The notes below the pieces were generated by a model. The model made no database searches. It was not told the origin of the DNA and saw nothing but the letters and a program-made list of their open reading frames with translations. A DNA stretch of 64,000 bases from Nonlabens sp. MB-3u-79 (GTDB taxonomy: Bacteria; Bacteroidota; Bacteroidia; Flavobacteriales; Flavobacteriaceae): positions 2,781,501-2,845,500 of the forward strand of contig NZ_CP025116.1 in assembly GCF_002831625.1 (NCBI RefSeq), read 5' to 3'. Every line of letters begins with the position of its first letter. Position 1 is the first letter of the stretch. The position numbers and the translations under genes were made by a program. Shown in pieces: positions 18,263-26,341 of the stretch.

Positions 18263-18281
18263 TACATTTGCCACAAAAGTA
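18263..18281. promoter_or_regulatory. Back-to-back -7 boxes for glmM and the DUF479 gene
   Basis: On the plus strand TACATTTG at 18263-18270 and on the minus strand TACTTTTG at 18281-18274 both match TAnnTTTG. They lie three bases apart in the divergent spacer, so the two polymerases would compete. Neither has a clear -33 TTG. Confidence 0.45.
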
Positions 18282-18313
18282 GTCTTTCTAAAAAATATTT
18301 ACCCATTACGCCT

Positions 18314-18898
18314 ATGAATTATCTCGCTCATATTTACCTTTCAAAAGAAGATAAAGAATTGAGAATAGGCAATTTTATTGCAGATGCGGTTAAAGGAAAA
18401 GACTTCAGTATGTTTCCAGATCGAGTGGCTCAGGGGATTATACTCCACCGTCATATTGATACTTTTACAGACACACATCCTGTGGTAAGAAAAAGCAAAG
18501 ACTTGATTAGGGAAGAATACGGACACTGGAGCGGAGTTATTGTAGATATTTACTACGATCATTTCCTTGCTGCTAATTGGTCTGACTTTCATCACATGCC
18601 TTTAGAAGATTATGTGCAAGACTTTTACACAGACCTTACCGATCAATATAAGGTCTTACCAGAACGGGTTCAAAAGTTCTTGCCTTATATGATAGAACAA
18701 AATTGGCTGTATAATTATGCAACCGTAACGGGTATTTCCAAGATTTTTGAACAAATGAATCATCGAACCAAAGGGAAAAGCAAAATGAACTTTGCCCCTA
18801 TAGAATTGGTCAAGTACTACCAGGAACTAGAAGGGCATTTTAGAATCTTTTTTAAGGATTTAAAAATTCATGTAGAACAACGTACTTCGGAGATATAG
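18314..18898 (+). CDS. Acyl carrier protein phosphodiesterase-like protein (DUF479)
   Basis: This 194-residue protein begins MNYLAHIYLS, the typical family start; I rejected an upstream start at 18257 because it adds a non-conserved tail and overlaps the promoter. The body has GNFIADAVKGKD near 23, GIILHRHIDTFTDTHP near 46 and IYYDHFLAANW near 79, with conserved His and Asp typical of AcpH, which removes phosphopantetheine from ACP. Whether this enzyme acts on ACP in Flavobacteria is inference. It is divergent from glmM. Confidence 0.82.
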   Translation: MNYLAHIYLSKEDKELRIGNFIADAVKGKDFSMFPDRVAQGIILHRHIDTFTDTHPVVRKSKDLIREEYGHWSGVIVDIYYDHFLAANWSDFHHMPLEDYVQDFYTDLTDQYKVLPERVQKFLPYMIEQNWLYNYATVTGISKIFEQMNHRTKGKSKMNFAPIELVKYYQELEGHFRIFFKDLKIHVEQRTSEI

Positions 18899-19097
18899 AG
18901 CCAGTGCTCACATACCAGATTCCAGCATTTAAAAACAGAGGAATGATTTGTTAGTCCAAATCAACTGTACAAGCAGCCTTTTTAAAACCTCCATAAGCTT
19001 GCTTTAACTCATTATTGCAGTGCTGGCATCATATTATGCATTAAACTAAAAGCATACCCTAAATAACTACAAATGACGCTGCAACACAAGTTAAAAA

Positions 19098-20114
19098 CTA
19101 GGTTCCTATAAAGTCTTTCAAATATTGGATAACCGTTAGGTGATTTTCGTACGTATAATCTAAATGAGTAACCATTCTCAACTTGCCTGGCCCCATTTGG
19201 CTTATGATCAAGTTTTTTGAAGCACAGTAATCCATTACCGCCTTCTCATCTTTCACTTCAAAGATGACTATGTTGGTCTCTACCGGCGCTACTTTTACCA
19301 CATAATCAAGAGAATCGAGTACATTACCCAGCTCTTGTGCTCGAGCATGGTCTTCTGCAAGTCGATCAAAATTATGATCCAGTGCATAATTTGCAGCAGC
19401 AGCCATAAAGCCTATTTGTCGCATACCGCCTCCCAGTACTTTACGTACTCGCATTGCCTTTTTCATGATTTCTTTCTTACCGGTAAGAACGGTACCTAAT
19501 GGCGTTCCCATTCCTTTAGAAAAACAGACAGAAATAGTATCAAAAATTTCTCCATACTCTTTAGGATCTTGTCCAGTAGCCACTAGTGCATTCCATAAAC
19601 GTGCTCCATCGAGATGCAATCCCAGACCGTGTTTTGTACAAACGGCTTTAATTTCTTTAAACGTTTGAAAGTCGTAACAAGCGCCACCGCCTTTATTTGT
19701 CGTGTTTTCCAAGCATACTAAAGAAGTCAATGGACTGTGGTAAAAATCTGGCGGGTTGATCGCTGCCTCTACTTGAGCAGCCGTTATCATACCTCTGGAA
19801 CCATCCAATAATTTACAAGAAACACCGCTATTAAAAGAAGCTCCCCCTCCTTCATAATTATAGACATGTGCATATTTATCACATATCAACTGCTCCCCAG
19901 GTTGTGTATGCATTTTAATCGCAGCTTGATTTGCCATACTTCCGGTTGGGAAAAATAAGGCATCATCCATCCCAAACAGCTCTGCCACTCGCCTTTCTAA
20001 CTCGTTTACCGTAGGGTCTTCTTTATAAACGTCATCCCCTACTTCGGCTTGAAACATGGCCTCCATCATTCCTTTGGAAGGTTTTGTTACTGTATCACTT
20101 CTTAAATCTATCAT
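19098..20114 (-). CDS. ltaE: Low-specificity L-threonine aldolase
   Basis: This is a PLP enzyme that cleaves threonine or allo-threonine to glycine and acetaldehyde. The 338-residue protein begins MIDLRSDTVTKPSKGM, the standard start. It has FFPTGSMANQAAIK near 55, LHLDGARLWNA near 166 and the PLP lysine in SVCFSKGMGTPLG near 199. Length and motifs fit the beta-eliminating lyase/threonine aldolase family well. It stands alone, facing away from prfB. Confidence 0.93.
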   Translation of the reverse strand: MIDLRSDTVTKPSKGMMEAMFQAEVGDDVYKEDPTVNELERRVAELFGMDDALFFPTGSMANQAAIKMHTQPGEQLICDKYAHVYNYEGGGASFNSGVSCKLLDGSRGMITAAQVEAAINPPDFYHSPLTSLVCLENTTNKGGGACYDFQTFKEIKAVCTKHGLGLHLDGARLWNALVATGQDPKEYGEIFDTISVCFSKGMGTPLGTVLTGKKEIMKKAMRVRKVLGGGMRQIGFMAAAANYALDHNFDRLAEDHARAQELGNVLDSLDYVVKVAPVETNIVIFEVKDEKAVMDYCASKNLIISQMGPGKLRMVTHLDYTYENHLTVIQYLKDFIGT

Positions 20115-20198
20115 TGATGTTTATTGTTGTTAGGCTTTGCTACCTTATCACTTCGATCAACTCACTACAAGCAGGTAAGGCAAATGTTTTATAAGTTC

Positions 20199-20214
20199 CG
20201 CTTTCGCGAAAGCG
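20199..20214. repeat. CGCTTTCGCGAAAGCG palindrome, copy 4 (ltaE-prfB spacer)
   Basis: This perfect copy lies in the divergent spacer, 85 bases upstream of the ltaE start and about 100 upstream of the prfB start. It is one of three copies outside genes. Confidence 0.95.
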
Positions 20215-20315
20215 AAACACATAAACGCGAGATAAAAATAATATCTATCCCACATACAAGCATGGATAAAAGCAAATAATTTAATTCTATTTTTGCAGTA
20301 GTTGAAAATGACACT

Positions 20316-21422
20316 ATGATTACTGCCGAACAGGTTAAAGAATTACAAGAACGCGTCCAAAAACTAAAGGATTATTTACAGATTGACACCAAGCAAATTG
20401 AAGTCACTAATCTAGAAGAAAAAACCTTTTCTCCAGATTTCTGGAACAAGCCTAAAGATGCAGAAGTGATCATGAAACTACTGCGTAACGTAAAGCAATG
20501 GACAACAGACTATGCTACAGCCCTAACCCTTACGGAAGATCTGGAAGTCCTCTTTGAGTTTTTTAAAGAAGGAGAGGCCAGTGAAGATGATGTTATGGCA
20601 AAGCATAAGGCCGCAAATGACCTCATCGAAAAATTAGAATTTAAAAACATGCTTTCTAACGAAGGTGATGATATGAGTGCCGTACTTCAAATCACTGCTG
20701 GAGCTGGCGGTACTGAATCCTGTGACTGGGCCGAAATGCTGATGAGGATGTACATGATGTGGGCCGAAAAGAACGGCTACAAAGTCAAAGAACTCAACTT
20801 TCAATCAGGAGATGTGGCCGGTATAAAAACCGTTACTCTTGAAATAGAAGGAGATTATAGTTTTGGCTGGTTAAAAAGTGAAAATGGTGTTCACCGACTG
20901 GTGCGCATCTCCCCTTTTGATTCTAATGCAAAACGTCATACTTCTTTTGCCTCTGTATATGTGTATCCGCTTGCTGATGATTCTATAGAAATAGATATCA
21001 ACCCAGCAGATATTAATTGGGAATTTGCTAGATCCAGTGGTGCTGGTGGTCAAAACGTCAACAAAGTAGAAACTAAGGCCATACTGACTCACCATCCATC
21101 GGGTATCGTGATTCACAATTCTGAAACTCGTTCTCAGCTAGAAAACAGAGAGAAGGCCATGCAGATGTTAAAATCTCAGCTTTTTGAAATTGAATTACAA
21201 AAACGCAATGCTGCTCGAAAAGAAATAGAAGCTGGTAAGATGAAAATAGAATGGGGCTCTCAAATACGCAATTATGTATTACATCCTTATAAATTGATAA
21301 AAGATGTAAGAACTGGTCATGAAACTGGTAATACAGATGCCGTTCTCAACGGAGATTTAGATGCTTTTCTTAAAGCTTTCTTAATGGAAGAGAGCAAAGA
21401 GCCCCCTAGTAACGAGCTTTAA
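20316..21422 (+). CDS. prfB: Peptide chain release factor 2
   Basis: RF2 recognises UAA and UGA and releases the peptide. The 368-residue protein has the SPF tripeptide anticodon in RISPFDSNAKRHTSF near residue 198 and the catalytic GGQ in GAGGQNVNKVET near 243. It reads as one uninterrupted frame. At the place of the usual programmed +1 frameshift, YL-UGA-C, it has KDYLQIDTK with no stop codon, so the known autoregulation is absent. A -7 box TATTTTTG at 20288-20295 gives a leader of about 15 bases. Confidence 0.96.
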   Translation: MITAEQVKELQERVQKLKDYLQIDTKQIEVTNLEEKTFSPDFWNKPKDAEVIMKLLRNVKQWTTDYATALTLTEDLEVLFEFFKEGEASEDDVMAKHKAANDLIEKLEFKNMLSNEGDDMSAVLQITAGAGGTESCDWAEMLMRMYMMWAEKNGYKVKELNFQSGDVAGIKTVTLEIEGDYSFGWLKSENGVHRLVRISPFDSNAKRHTSFASVYVYPLADDSIEIDINPADINWEFARSSGAGGQNVNKVETKAILTHHPSGIVIHNSETRSQLENREKAMQMLKSQLFEIELQKRNAARKEIEAGKMKIEWGSQIRNYVLHPYKLIKDVRTGHETGNTDAVLNGDLDAFLKAFLMEESKEPPSNEL

Positions 21423-21493
21423 CTTAAGTTTAGTAACCTTCGGTTAACCCTTTAAATAGTTTCGCAGTCTTAGAAGAAAACCTGAAGACTGCT

Positions 21494-23926
21494 ATGAAGA
21501 AAATTCTATTCTTATTAGTGCTATTTACCTCGGCATTAAACTATTCACAAAATTCTAACCCCATTACTGTAAAAGGGAAATTAGTTGATAAAGATTCTGG
21601 AGTTCCCTTAGAATTTGCTACGGTCTCCTTTATCAGTGCTCAACCAGATCAACTTCCTCAAGGAGGTGTTACCGATTTAGAAGGTAATTACAGCATCAGC
21701 GTTCTTCCAGGAACCTATACCGTAAAATGGGAATACATTACTTTTAAAAGTATTAGTAAAGAAAATCAAGTCCTTATAGAAGATAAAGATTATGGGGTTA
21801 TTTCTTTGGTTCAAGATATCGCAGAGCTTGATGCAGCAATAGTCGTTGCAGAAAAAACAACCGTAGATATTAGACTGGATAAAAAAATCTATAACATCGG
21901 TAAAGATCTTACCGTACAAGGTGGAACGGCCAGTGATGTTCTTGACAATGTACCTTCAGTTTCTGTAGATGTTGAAGGAAACGTTGCCCTAAGAGGAAAT
22001 AATAGTGTGCGTATTCTAATTGATGGTCGACCTAGTGCTTTAGTGGGCTTTAGTGGTGCAGAGGCCTTACGCCAAATACCGTCAGAAGCTATTGAAAGAA
22101 TTGAAGTGATTACCTCACCTAGTGCACGATATGATGCTGAAGGAACTGCAGGTATTCTGAATATCATCCTGCGCAAAAACCGCATCATAGGTTTTAACGG
22201 TTCTATTAATTTAAACACGGGTTACCCTGAACGTTATGGAGCCTCTACTAACTTAAACTTTCGTACCACCAAGTGGAACCTATTTACCAATACAGGTTAC
22301 CGCTACAGGACTTCTCCTGGAAATGCTTTCACTAAAATTGAATACAAGTTCCCCGACGCTCCGCCAACTGGCACAGATTTGTTAGGAGTAAATGAAAGCC
22401 GTGAATTTGGCCGTTTAGGTAGGAGTTATTTTACCAGTTTTGGGGCTGAATATTTTATTAATGATGACAGTAGTATTCTCGCTAATGTAGTCTATCGCTT
22501 AGGTAATGATGATGATGTAAATATCAACAACAACCAACGATTTTTTGCTGATCCTACCCTTAATGAAACCAACTTAAGAGAAGAACAAGAAGCTGAAGAT
22601 GAAGAGGATCTTCAATTTTCTTTAGATTATCAAAGCGATTTAGATGACAACGGACAAAAACTGAAAGCAAGTGCACAATTTTCAACATCTATAGAAGATC
22701 AGGAATCAAATATCTTACAAACTGAAATTATTTCCAATACGATCAATGACCTAGAACGTGTTTTAGAAACAGAAGATGAAACAGAAGCCTTGGTACAAGT
22801 TGATTGGGAAAAACCGGTTGGTGAGGACATTCAGTATGAAGCGGGTTATAGAGGCAATTATAGGGACATCTCTAACAGTTTCTTCTTTGAGGAAAGAGAA
22901 GATTTCCCCAATGGCCCTTTAGTTCCAGATGCAACTTTAAACAACACCTTTAGCTATGAAGAGTTTGTGAATGCGGTCTATGGACAATATGGTCAAGAGT
23001 TTGGTAAATTTTCCATGCTTGCTGGTTTAAGATTTGAGCAAACCAATATTTCTATTAATCAAGAAACAACAGATGTGACCAGCAAAAAAGAATACAGCAG
23101 TTTGTTCCCTACATTGAATCTAGGTTATGAAATACAAGACGGTGAGAATTTCACCTTGGGATACAACCGAAGAGTACGTCGACCTAGAGGACGTAGATTG
23201 AATCCATTTGCAGGCAGATCAAGTCAAAACTCCTTTTATCAAGGGAATGTAGATCTAGATCCGACTTTTTCAAATCAAGTGGACTTAGGCTACTTAAGGA
23301 GGTGGGAAAAATTGACCATAAGTACATCCCTATATTTTAATCGCAGTACTGATAATGTAGAAACTATCGAAACTACGAGGTTAGTAGATGGAAATCAAGC
23401 CGTTTTTAGATTTCCAGTGAATCTTTCTACAGAAGAGCGATTAGGCTATGAGCTTACCCTTACCTACAGACCTTTTAAGTGGTGGACCATCAATAGTGAT
23501 GTAAATGTTTTTAGAGTAGAAACTGATGGAGACTATGAAGATCTAAATTTTGATTTTGTAAACACCACCTACTTTTTAAGATTAAATCAAAAATTTGAGC
23601 TACCCGCTAAATTTGATTTCCAAACACGTATCAATTACCGCGGGGCATCAGAAAGTGCTCAAGGATCTCAAAACGGTATCGCTACCATCAACTTAGCAGC
23701 TAGTAAGGAGATTTTAAAGGGACAAGGCTCCCTTACACTTAATGTGAGTGATTTATTAAATGCAAGAAGGCGAGAATCTTTCACCAATACTCCTAGTTTT
23801 ATTTCTAGCAGCAGGTTCCAATGGAGAGAGCGTCAAGTAACACTTTCATTTATATACACGTTCAATCAAAGAGAAAAAAATAACGAACGTGGTGGTGAAG
23901 GTGAAGAATACGAATTTGAAGGATAG
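21494..23926 (+). CDS. Outer-membrane receptor, carboxypeptidase-regulatory plus plug plus beta-barrel
   Basis: This 810-residue protein has a signal peptide to about residue 18, a carboxypeptidase-regulatory-like domain (VKGKLVDKDSGVPLEFATVS, about 25-115), a plug with SDVLDNVPSVSVDVEGNVAL and RILIDGRP (about 145-240), and a long barrel with many aromatic, alternating segments. This is the OMP_b-brl_3 type of TonB-dependent-like receptor common in Flavobacteria. No SusD partner or substrate-processing gene is adjacent, so its ligand cannot be guessed. An acidic, glycine-rich tail ends the protein. Confidence 0.85.
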   Translation: MKKILFLLVLFTSALNYSQNSNPITVKGKLVDKDSGVPLEFATVSFISAQPDQLPQGGVTDLEGNYSISVLPGTYTVKWEYITFKSISKENQVLIEDKDYGVISLVQDIAELDAAIVVAEKTTVDIRLDKKIYNIGKDLTVQGGTASDVLDNVPSVSVDVEGNVALRGNNSVRILIDGRPSALVGFSGAEALRQIPSEAIERIEVITSPSARYDAEGTAGILNIILRKNRIIGFNGSINLNTGYPERYGASTNLNFRTTKWNLFTNTGYRYRTSPGNAFTKIEYKFPDAPPTGTDLLGVNESREFGRLGRSYFTSFGAEYFINDDSSILANVVYRLGNDDDVNINNNQRFFADPTLNETNLREEQEAEDEEDLQFSLDYQSDLDDNGQKLKASAQFSTSIEDQESNILQTEIISNTINDLERVLETEDETEALVQVDWEKPVGEDIQYEAGYRGNYRDISNSFFFEEREDFPNGPLVPDATLNNTFSYEEFVNAVYGQYGQEFGKFSMLAGLRFEQTNISINQETTDVTSKKEYSSLFPTLNLGYEIQDGENFTLGYNRRVRRPRGRRLNPFAGRSSQNSFYQGNVDLDPTFSNQVDLGYLRRWEKLTISTSLYFNRSTDNVETIETTRLVDGNQAVFRFPVNLSTEERLGYELTLTYRPFKWWTINSDVNVFRVETDGDYEDLNFDFVNTTYFLRLNQKFELPAKFDFQTRINYRGASESAQGSQNGIATINLAASKEILKGQGSLTLNVSDLLNARRRESFTNTPSFISSSRFQWRERQVTLSFIYTFNQREKNNERGGEGEEYEFEG

Positions 23927-24214
23927 GTTGCCTTTTTATAAAGTGTAACTGATATTATAACAATGCTTAAAGGAACAAATACCTGACCCTTTCTCTAAAT
24001 GTTCTCTTAAATTTCTATAGCTAGAACAACAAATGAAGTTGAATCTTGTTTACAGCTTTGATCAGAACAACAAAATGAAGGAGTTCAAAGCAGCCTCATT
24101 ACAATGAGTTGCTTAGATATTTTTGTTACTCTATTAAATTACTTTTAATATTAACATAATAAAATAATATTCGATCTTTTTTTATTATAATATTTACCAA
24201 AACATAAAAATTTT

Positions 24215-24712
24215 ATGAAAAATATAGTTTTTACACTTCTTATAGTAATAGGAGGAATTGGATCAGCAAATGCACAAGAAATTTCTAAAAATGCCATTGG
24301 TATTCGAACGGGAGATGGAGATGGTTTTGGCACTGAAATATCATACCAACGAGCCTTAGGAGCTAACAATAGATTGGAAATAGATTTGGGTTATGAAAGC
24401 GGTAAAAACTTTGACGGTTTTAAAGCAACTGGAGTTTATCAATGGATATGGAATCTAGAAGGTGGTTTTAACTGGTACGCTGGTGCTGGTGGCGGTTTAG
24501 GTACCATTAGTCTAGATAATGATTTTCCTGGAAGAGATCAATTTACCAATGATTCTGAAACCTTTTTCTTTGCCGCAGGACAAGTAGGTATAGAATATAG
24601 TTTTGATATTCCCCTATTGCTTTCACTAGACGTTCGACCAGAATTCTATTTTGGAGATTTTAGGGACGGAAATGATCTAGACATTGCATTAGGCATCAGA
24701 TACCTATTCTAA
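24215..24712 (+). CDS. Small outer-membrane beta-barrel protein
   Basis: This 165-residue protein has a signal peptide (MKNIVFTLLIVIGGIGSANA, cleavage at SANA-QE), alternating beta strands rich in Gly, Tyr and Phe, and a terminal IRYLF, the C-terminal aromatic typical of barrel insertion. It is about the size of an eight-strand barrel. The -7-like TATTTTTG at 24118-24125 would leave a leader near 85 bases. It ends before a strong bidirectional terminator. The role is not clear. Confidence 0.75.
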   Translation: MKNIVFTLLIVIGGIGSANAQEISKNAIGIRTGDGDGFGTEISYQRALGANNRLEIDLGYESGKNFDGFKATGVYQWIWNLEGGFNWYAGAGGGLGTISLDNDFPGRDQFTNDSETFFFAAGQVGIEYSFDIPLLLSLDVRPEFYFGDFRDGNDLDIALGIRYLF

Positions 24713-24731
24713 GTCATCTCTTTAGGAATAA

Positions 24732-24765
24732 AAAAAATGGCGACCAGAAATGGTCGCCATTTTTT
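24732..24765. terminator. Bidirectional terminator
   Basis: A 15-bp stem (24732-24746 with 24751-24765) has a GAAA loop and A/T tracts on both sides. It sits between two genes that point toward each other and serves both. Confidence 0.88.
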
Positions 24766-24767
24766 GT

Positions 24768-25241
24768 TTACTTCTCGGTTACTCTAATGCTCACACGATT
24801 TGCTGGTTGATTTGCCAGTATTACTATGCCTGGAGTGGTCATACTCATAGTAACTGGTGCATTTGGCGAAGGTTTTACATAAGAAAATTCATATGTGCGC
24901 TGTTCTAAATTATAGCTAGGCGCTGAAACACTATATCCTCCCGTATTCTGTTGTCCCATAGCCACCACAATTACTGACTGGGTAGTAAAATCTACCTTTG
25001 GAATTTCAAAACCTGGGGATCGAGTTGCATTGAGACCTACATAAAATTCTTTTAGCTTTTCCTCCGAATCAATAATCATTGACTTCTCATCCACCATATT
25101 AATATTGCTATCGTTGATAAGAATTTCAAAGCTGTTGACTAGGGGTTGTTTGGCCTGCTTTGTCGTTTCTTTTTTACTACAGCACGAACTGAAACTACAA
25201 AGACTTAGTACCAGCAAGCACAGTGTTATATAATTTTTCAT
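24768..25241 (-). CDS. PrcB-like lipoprotein
   Basis: This 157-residue protein has a hydrophobic leader ending in FSSCC near residue 20, so probably a lipoprotein. The C-terminal half shows VIVVAMGQQNTGGYSVS and the pattern YVKPSPNAPVTM, matching the PrcB C-terminal domain; in Treponema PrcB assists the dentilisin protease. There is no protease beside it here. Its start overlaps the end of bshA by 47 bases in another frame, an unusually long overlap, so translation may be coupled. Confidence 0.75.
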   Translation of the reverse strand: MKNYITLCLLVLSLCSFSSCCSKKETTKQAKQPLVNSFEILINDSNINMVDEKSMIIDSEEKLKEFYVGLNATRSPGFEIPKVDFTTQSVIVVAMGQQNTGGYSVSAPSYNLEQRTYEFSYVKPSPNAPVTMSMTTPGIVILANQPANRVSIRVTEK

Positions 25242-26331
25242 ATTGAGGTATTATTTTTAGTATGTCGTATTGTTGCGCTTTCGCGAAAGCGGCATTCTTA
25301 AAATCATTTAAAACCTGATCGTCTTTCAAGATCTTCATAGCATTTGCTGCCATTTCTTCAATGTTGCCTACATCACTGGTATAGCCTGAAACACCATCTT
25401 CATTCACCTCTGGTAAACCACCTGTATTTGTGGAGATCACTGGAGTGTGGTTTGCCATGGCTTCTAAGGCCGCAAGACCAAAACTTTCCTTCTCAGAAGG
25501 CAATAAAAACAAGTCTGAAAAACAGAGAATACGATCAATTTCTGTACTGTTCCCCACCCATTTGATCTTCATTTTTAAACCAGCTTTATGAGCATATTCT
25601 TCTGCTGCAAAACGTTCTGGACCATCTCCTACCATAATTAATATGGCCGGAATTTGTTTCTCTACTATTTCAAAAATCTTTACGATATCCATAAGGCGTT
25701 TTACAGGACGCATATTACTTATATGGGTAATAATACGCTCTTGCGGGAATGCCATTACGGTTCGGTCACAATCCTTAAACTCTGTCTTGTACAAGGACAT
25801 ATCTATAAAATTAGGAACCACATCGATTTGCTTGGTAATTTCAAAAAGCTCTATAGTATCTCGTTTCAAACTAGCTGAAACAGAAGTCACCACATCACTA
25901 TTATTGATGCTAAAAGTGACCGCTGGTTTATAAACAGGATGGTTTCCTACGAGTGTAATATCGGTACCGTGCAAGGTCGTGACCATAGGTAATGTAATCC
26001 CTTGATCTTTCAACATTTGTTGTGCCATATAGCCCGCATAAGCGTGTGGTATCGCGTAATGAACATGCAATAGTTCAATACCGTATTCCTGTACCACATT
26101 TACTAGTTTACTGGACAGTGCCAATTCGTAAGGCTGGTAATGAAACAACGGATATTCTTCTACGTTTACTTCGTGAAAAAAAATATTTCTTGAAAATAAA
26201 TCCAGTCTTACCGGTTGTTTATAGGTCACAAAATGTACTTCGTGACCGCGTTCAGCAAGTGCTGTACCCAACATGGTAGCTACTACTCCACTACCACCGA
26301 AGGTAGGATAACACACTATGGCTAGTTTCAT
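25195..26331 (-). CDS. bshA: N-acetyl-alpha-D-glucosaminyl L-malate synthase
   Basis: BshA joins GlcNAc from UDP-GlcNAc to L-malate, the first step of bacillithiol synthesis. The 378-residue GT4-fold protein begins MKLAIVCYPTFGGSGVVATM, the BshA signature, and has HVHYAIPHAYAGYMA near 96, THISNMRPVKR near 205 and EKESFGLAALEAMA near 282. The palindrome at 25276-25291 encodes AFAKA near the C-terminus. It follows the GH3 gene by 10 bases, an order I recall from other Flavobacteriia. bshB and bshC are not in this window. Confidence 0.92.
   Translation of the reverse strand: MKLAIVCYPTFGGSGVVATMLGTALAERGHEVHFVTYKQPVRLDLFSRNIFFHEVNVEEYPLFHYQPYELALSSKLVNVVQEYGIELLHVHYAIPHAYAGYMAQQMLKDQGITLPMVTTLHGTDITLVGNHPVYKPAVTFSINNSDVVTSVSASLKRDTIELFEITKQIDVVPNFIDMSLYKTEFKDCDRTVMAFPQERIITHISNMRPVKRLMDIVKIFEIVEKQIPAILIMVGDGPERFAAEEYAHKAGLKMKIKWVGNSTEIDRILCFSDLFLLPSEKESFGLAALEAMANHTPVISTNTGGLPEVNEDGVSGYTSDVGNIEEMAANAMKILKDDQVLNDFKNAAFAKAQQYDILKIIPQYEKLYNTVLAGTKSL
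25276..25291. repeat. CGCTTTCGCGAAAGCG palindrome, copy 5 (in bshA)
   Basis: This perfect copy reads Ala-Phe-Ala-Lys-Ala in FKNAAFAKAQQYD, near the C-terminus of BshA. Confidence 0.95.
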
Positions 26332-26341
26332 TAGTTTAGAT

